This document shows, in pieces, positions 39,694-41,299 of a stretch of 41,299 nt of DNA. Location: NCBI GenBank assembly GCA_020629055.1, contig JAHDEB010000007.1, positions 2,913 through 44,211 on the forward strand, read 5' to 3'. The notes beneath the pieces are model-generated. The model did not search any database. It was not told the origin of the DNA and was given only the letters and a program-made list of their open reading frames with translations. Numbering within the stretch: position 1 is the first letter of the stretch; each line of letters starts with the position of its first letter. Both the position numbers and the translations under genes were made by a program. The stretch comes from Chloroflexota bacterium (GTDB taxonomy: Bacteria > Chloroflexota > Anaerolineae > Promineifilales > Promineifilaceae).

Positions 39694-41299
39694 TTGAAAA
39701 TACAAATTAAACAGTTATTTGTCATTGTCATCGCTTTGACGATTTTTCTGACCGCCTTTGGGCACCAGCAACCCACTGCGGCAACCACAATCCCTTTGCA
39801 CGTTAATGCCGGTAGCCCCACGAGCTATACGGCCAAAGACGGCCGGGTATTTTTAGCAGAGCAGATCTGGACAACTGGTGGCTGGGGATTTATCGGCGGC
39901 CGATCGTTGTCCTTTAATGGATTTGATCTGTATGCAACGGGGGGAACAGATATTAAACCGGTATTTGCTACCCAACGAATCCGCTGGTCAGAGTTTAGGG
40001 CGTCAGACATTCCAAACGACACATATCTCGTTTCATTATATTTTCGAGAATGGCTTGCACATGGGCCGGAAACCAATGTATTCAGTGTGATAGCAGAAGA
40101 CACGGTTGCAATCGAAGCATTGGATATTTACCGTGAAGTCGGCCGGGACTTCGCCCTCGTGCGTCAATTTGTTGTACCCGTTGCGGACAATGAGCTAAAC
40201 CTTATTATCGAGACGATCAAAAACAATCCGAATGTTTCTGCCATTTCGATAGAACCGATTAGCAACAACGGTCAAGCACCAGCACAACCGAAATCGGTTG
40301 TGGGGCAAAGCAGCTATGATGCCGCGCAAATCGATTGGGCCGACGTTACAACCAGCGATTTAGACGGCTATTACATCTACAGGGCTGAAGACGGAGCCTC
40401 GTTCAATCGATTAAACGAACAGCCGATTTACATCAGCCGCTATCAAGATCGCACGGCCGAAGAAAATAAAACTTACCAATATCAAATCTCTGCAGTAGAC
40501 GTATTTGGCAATGAAAGCGGCCGCTCAAAAGGTGTAACTGCAGGTCGAAAGCCTTTATCCGAGGCGACGCTACCGATTTTTGATCTCACAATCGATCCAT
40601 CAGATTGGCAATTAATCAACAAAGATCCATATGTCGAGAATATAATCGATGGGACCTTAAATTATGAGGGTTCACAATTCGATGTTGCTGTACGTTATCG
40701 TGGCGGGGGGACACGGCTAGCAAACAAGAAAAACTGGAAAATAAAATTTGGGGCAGACTCCCCTTTTGAAGACAGAGATACGGTTAATTTAAATGGAGAC
40801 AATCTAGATTTCACCTATCTCCGTGGGCCACTATCGTTTCAGCATTTATCTGATATCGGGATCGATGCCCCGAATCACAGTTTCGCCCTGCTATTTGTAA
40901 ACGGTCAGTTTATGGGGGTCTTTAACGATTATGAGCAGATTGATGAGCACTTTATGGAGCGGACGGGTCGGCCGGTTGATACATCAATCTACAAGCTAAA
41001 CAGTGGCTTATTCAAAGATCTTAATTCAGACGCAGAATATGAAAGCGCTTATGAAAAAAATAACAATCGCAGTACGGGCCATGCTGACCTAATTGAGTTT
41101 ATGGAAACGCTGGCCAACGCGTCTGATGATGAATTCCCATGGCTATTGCAAAAGCGCTTTGATATCGCAAGCTATCTAAAACAATACGCCTACATTGTTT
41201 CAGTTGGGAATGTAGATGCTTTCGACCGTAACGCCTATTTGCTACATGATGAAACCACAGAAAAATGGGAGATGATCCCATGGGATTATGACTATGCGT
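39694..41299 (+). CDS. Secreted malectin-like - FN3 - CotH kinase family protein (3' truncated by window; not in ORF track)
   Basis: Continuous frame from TTG 39694 (RBS ggggag), signal peptide; malectin-like IPLHVNAGSPTSYTAKDGRVFLAEQ; FN3-like DLDGYYIYRAEDG; CotH pattern FDLTIDPSDWQLI...VAVRYRGGGTR...YLRGPLSFQHLSDIGIDAPNHSFALLFVNGQFMGVFNDYEQID...WEMIPWDYDYA. Confidence 0.9.
   Translation, partial: MKIQIKQLFVIVIALTIFLTAFGHQQPTAATTIPLHVNAGSPTSYTAKDGRVFLAEQIWTTGGWGFIGGRSLSFNGFDLYATGGTDIKPVFATQRIRWSEFRASDIPNDTYLVSLYFREWLAHGPETNVFSVIAEDTVAIEALDIYREVGRDFALVRQFVVPVADNELNLIIETIKNNPNVSAISIEPISNNGQAPAQPKSVVGQSSYDAAQIDWADVTTSDLDGYYIYRAEDGASFNRLNEQPIYISRYQDRTAEENKTYQYQISAVDVFGNESGRSKGVTAGRKPLSEATLPIFDLTIDPSDWQLINKDPYVENIIDGTLNYEGSQFDVAVRYRGGGTRLANKKNWKIKFGADSPFEDRDTVNLNGDNLDFTYLRGPLSFQHLSDIGIDAPNHSFALLFVNGQFMGVFNDYEQIDEHFMERTGRPVDTSIYKLNSGLFKDLNSDAEYESAYEKNNNRSTGHADLIEFMETLANASDDEFPWLLQKRFDIASYLKQYAYIVSVGNVDAFDRNAYLLHDETTEKWEMIPWDYDYA

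Noticed and set aside
39825-40103. Minus-strand ORF at the start of the CotH gene
   Set aside because: Opposite strand carries a continuous malectin/CotH frame with clear motifs.
1-41299. CRISPR array, tRNA, rRNA, prophage or intact insertion sequence
   Set aside because: No regularly spaced repeats, no tRNA-like cloverleaf or TTC-G-A-N-T-C loops noticed, and no transposase, integrase or phage structural genes.

Overview
The window is 41.3 kb of ordinary-density bacterial chromosome, GC about 45% by eye. Gene content suggests a Chloroflexota-like (Anaerolineae/Ardenticatenia-type) organism, but that is inference and not proven here. I support about 34 protein-coding genes and see no rRNA, tRNA, CRISPR array or intact mobile element. 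Main blocks: (1) AraC-family C-terminus, arginase/agmatinase-family ureohydrolase, PEP-mutase/isocitrate-lyase-family protein and Ada; (2) secreted proteases (S8, S1), a cupredoxin plus multicopper oxidase pair, YtoQ and a CBM-GH16 glucanase; (3) a STAND/TPR regulator with an N-terminal LuxR HTH, two GNAT proteins, a methyltransferase and a family-4-like uracil-DNA glycosylase with only one cysteine; (4) a compact Tad/Flp pilus locus (REC-CpaE, TadA/CpaF, TadB, TadC, two Flp pilins with identical protein sequence) beside a DegS-like kinase and a NarL-type regulator; (5) nucleoside hydrolase, a cytochrome P450/TetR divergent pair, C39-TPR protease, HDAC-like deacetylase, REC-PAS-kinase, Mrp ATPase; (6) Tat-exported PhoD-like phosphatase, a lamin-tail-domain protein and a malectin/FN3/CotH-kinase protein cut by the window end and missing from the ORF track. 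The most striking non-gene signal is strong over-representation of the palindrome CGGCCG: about 80 copies by manual scan against about 5-6 expected from composition. It resembles the cyanobacterial HIP1 phenomenon. Other signals are the duplicated flp leader/operator architecture, a cluster of GGTCATAGTACC-like sites upstream of the response regulator, and an orphan plus-strand terminator suggesting an unannotated small RNA.
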